From Otis tarda (Eukaryota; Chordata; Aves; Otidiformes; Otididae), in the NCBI GenBank assembly GCA_026413225.1, contig CM048557.1, positions 69,554,987 to 69,618,986 of the forward strand: a stretch of 64,000 bases of DNA. The letters are read 5' to 3'. The translations under genes and the position numbers were made by a program. The notes under the pieces are model-generated. The model saw nothing but the letters and a program-made list of their open reading frames with translations. It had not been told where the DNA came from and searched no databases. Below are positions 62,868 through 64,000 of this stretch, piece by piece. The first letter of the stretch is position 1. Every line of letters starts with the position of its first letter.

Positions 62868-64000
62868 TATTTTTTTGTGTGTGTGCTGCATCAATGTCAG
62901 ATATCTTCGTCCTCCCATTGTAGTATCTGTCTTAGATACCCATCCCAGGCAGCAGTAGAGAGTCTATTCCCTTCAAGTTCAGTGAACAGCTCTATTATTA
63001 CTCTCTGAGGACTGGTATATGTTGTAGCCACGTTTTATAATTAATCTCTGTCTGTATGTCATCAGTGCTTGACCTGTCTTGTGTGCACATGCTAATTCTA
63101 GGTTAAAAAAAAAAGCTGATGGAATTCTGATTTAAATTCTACGTAGTGGCTTGACTAGCAGGGCCGGGTGTCGTGACCCGGTGTACTTCCAATAGCACTT
63201 TGTCATATGCGCTGTTGAGTTCACAGCCAGGCTCTACAGGCCCGTGGAATACACTGGGTGCAGAAGCGATAGCTGTGCACGAAAGCCTCTGAATTGAAGT
63301 CCCTTTAGAAAGGATGCAGCTGCAATATGAATGGGGACCCGAACGGTTTTCCTCGTCGTGAGTAGGGCCTTGTTCTTTGCAAGGAAGAGCTCGCAGTGGC
63401 ACTGCAGCTTTCTTTGTCCCCTGGCAAACCAACCATGACTTTGAAATGTGGGACTGGCACTCAGAAACCCCTGCTTCTAAAGGACAGTAAAGATGCAGAG
63501 CTCTTTTGAACACCAAGCCGTTCCCATTACGATGTCCAAATACGATGTTTGGAAAGCTTGTTCCATGCACTCACCCATGGAAATATTTACCAAAGCTTGC
63601 TATTGTTTGGTAATGAGTTTTGTTATTCCGATCAAAGAGTTGAAAGAAGGTTTCCGCTGGGCAGGTTGCCTGGCTGAGTCTCTGCCACTGCTGGGTTGAA
63701 GAGTCTGGCTTTGCTTTCCAAACCTGGATGGCCCAGCCTTCATCTCATTAATCCTGATGGCTGGTAGTCGTCTAAGAGAGACCCCAGCCAGGGTGAAGCT
63801 TTGGAAGTGGCTTTGGGGTGACCATACACTCCGTTTAGTGTTGACTTCTTTTTGCAGGGACATTTTCTTGCATTAGGAATTCTGTATGAATTTATAAGAT
63901 TTCATACACGAGCACCTCCTGCGTCTCTGTCAGTTTTGGTGTTGCACGGTTGTGTTGGCTCTGATGCTCAGCTTCTGAAACCAGTACTGAACATTACTTA

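Larger units (their letters stand above)
51930..64000 (+). other. MDGA2: MDGA2 intron, 5' portion (downstream of exon C, phase 1)
   Basis: It starts at the exon C donor GTGGGC and continues past the window edge. I searched for the expected Ig3 exon and did not find it. The segment holds several CR1 fragments of different ages, a possible LTR remnant at about 56720-56990, and a repeat-free AT-rich block at about 58560-58960. Confidence 0.8.

Noticed and set aside
63139..63570. 143-codon open frame on the minus strand
   Set aside because: Not recognised, with no promoter or splice context and no neighbouring exon on that strand.
1..64000. CRISPR arrays, operons, tRNA or rRNA genes, prophage
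   Set aside because: The window is vertebrate intron sequence. I saw no direct-repeat arrays, cloverleaf genes or bacterial gene organisation.

Overview
This window looks like the interior of one large vertebrate gene in a bird. Two independent signals support a bird. First, about 27 CR1 LINE fragments are scattered through the window, many ending in the ATTCTATG octamer typical of avian and reptilian CR1. Second, three short exons on the + strand encode consecutive pieces of the first two Ig domains of MDGA2 (MAM domain-containing GPI anchor protein 2), recognised from memory of the family. I see no Alu, L1 or other mammalian repeats, and no bacterial or viral gene organisation. The species cannot be told from the sequence.

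Layout: 1-10218 is the end of an upstream intron. Exon A (10219-10393) encodes the C-terminal half of Ig1. A 38,142-bp intron (10394-48535) follows. Exon B (48536-48732) encodes the first part of Ig2. A 3,064-bp intron (48733-51796) follows. Exon C (51797-51929) encodes the rest of Ig2. The remainder (51930-64000) is the start of another intron, whose next exon lies outside the window. Phases agree across both complete introns (phase 1, then phase 0), and exon C ends in phase 1. The joined reading frame is therefore open, and the exons read as a functional gene rather than a retropseudogene. In MDGA proteins Ig1-Ig2 form the main surface that binds neuroligins and limits neurexin-neuroligin synapse formation.

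Everything else is non-coding as far as I can see. CR1 copies cover about 7.5 kb (roughly 12 percent, from my hand-drawn intervals) and fall into at least three age or subfamily groups. One group is numerous and similar, with a CCTTCAAAG / CCCCCCTGC 3' region. A second carries an AAAAGACCT / GAGTCCAAC 3' region. The third is old and heavily diverged. The longest copy (39854-40573, minus strand) keeps a 209-codon uninterrupted piece of reverse-transcriptase ORF2. Other items are homopolymer and dinucleotide tracts, a CpG-dense patch near 28.95 kb, a possible LTR fragment near 56.9 kb, and several repeat-free AT-rich stretches that could be conserved non-coding elements.

I did not find a previously undescribed system. 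The best second-look items are a shared CR1 truncation point, a CR1 copy close behind the exon C donor, a head-to-head CR1 pair, and the CpG-dense patch inside the 38-kb intron.
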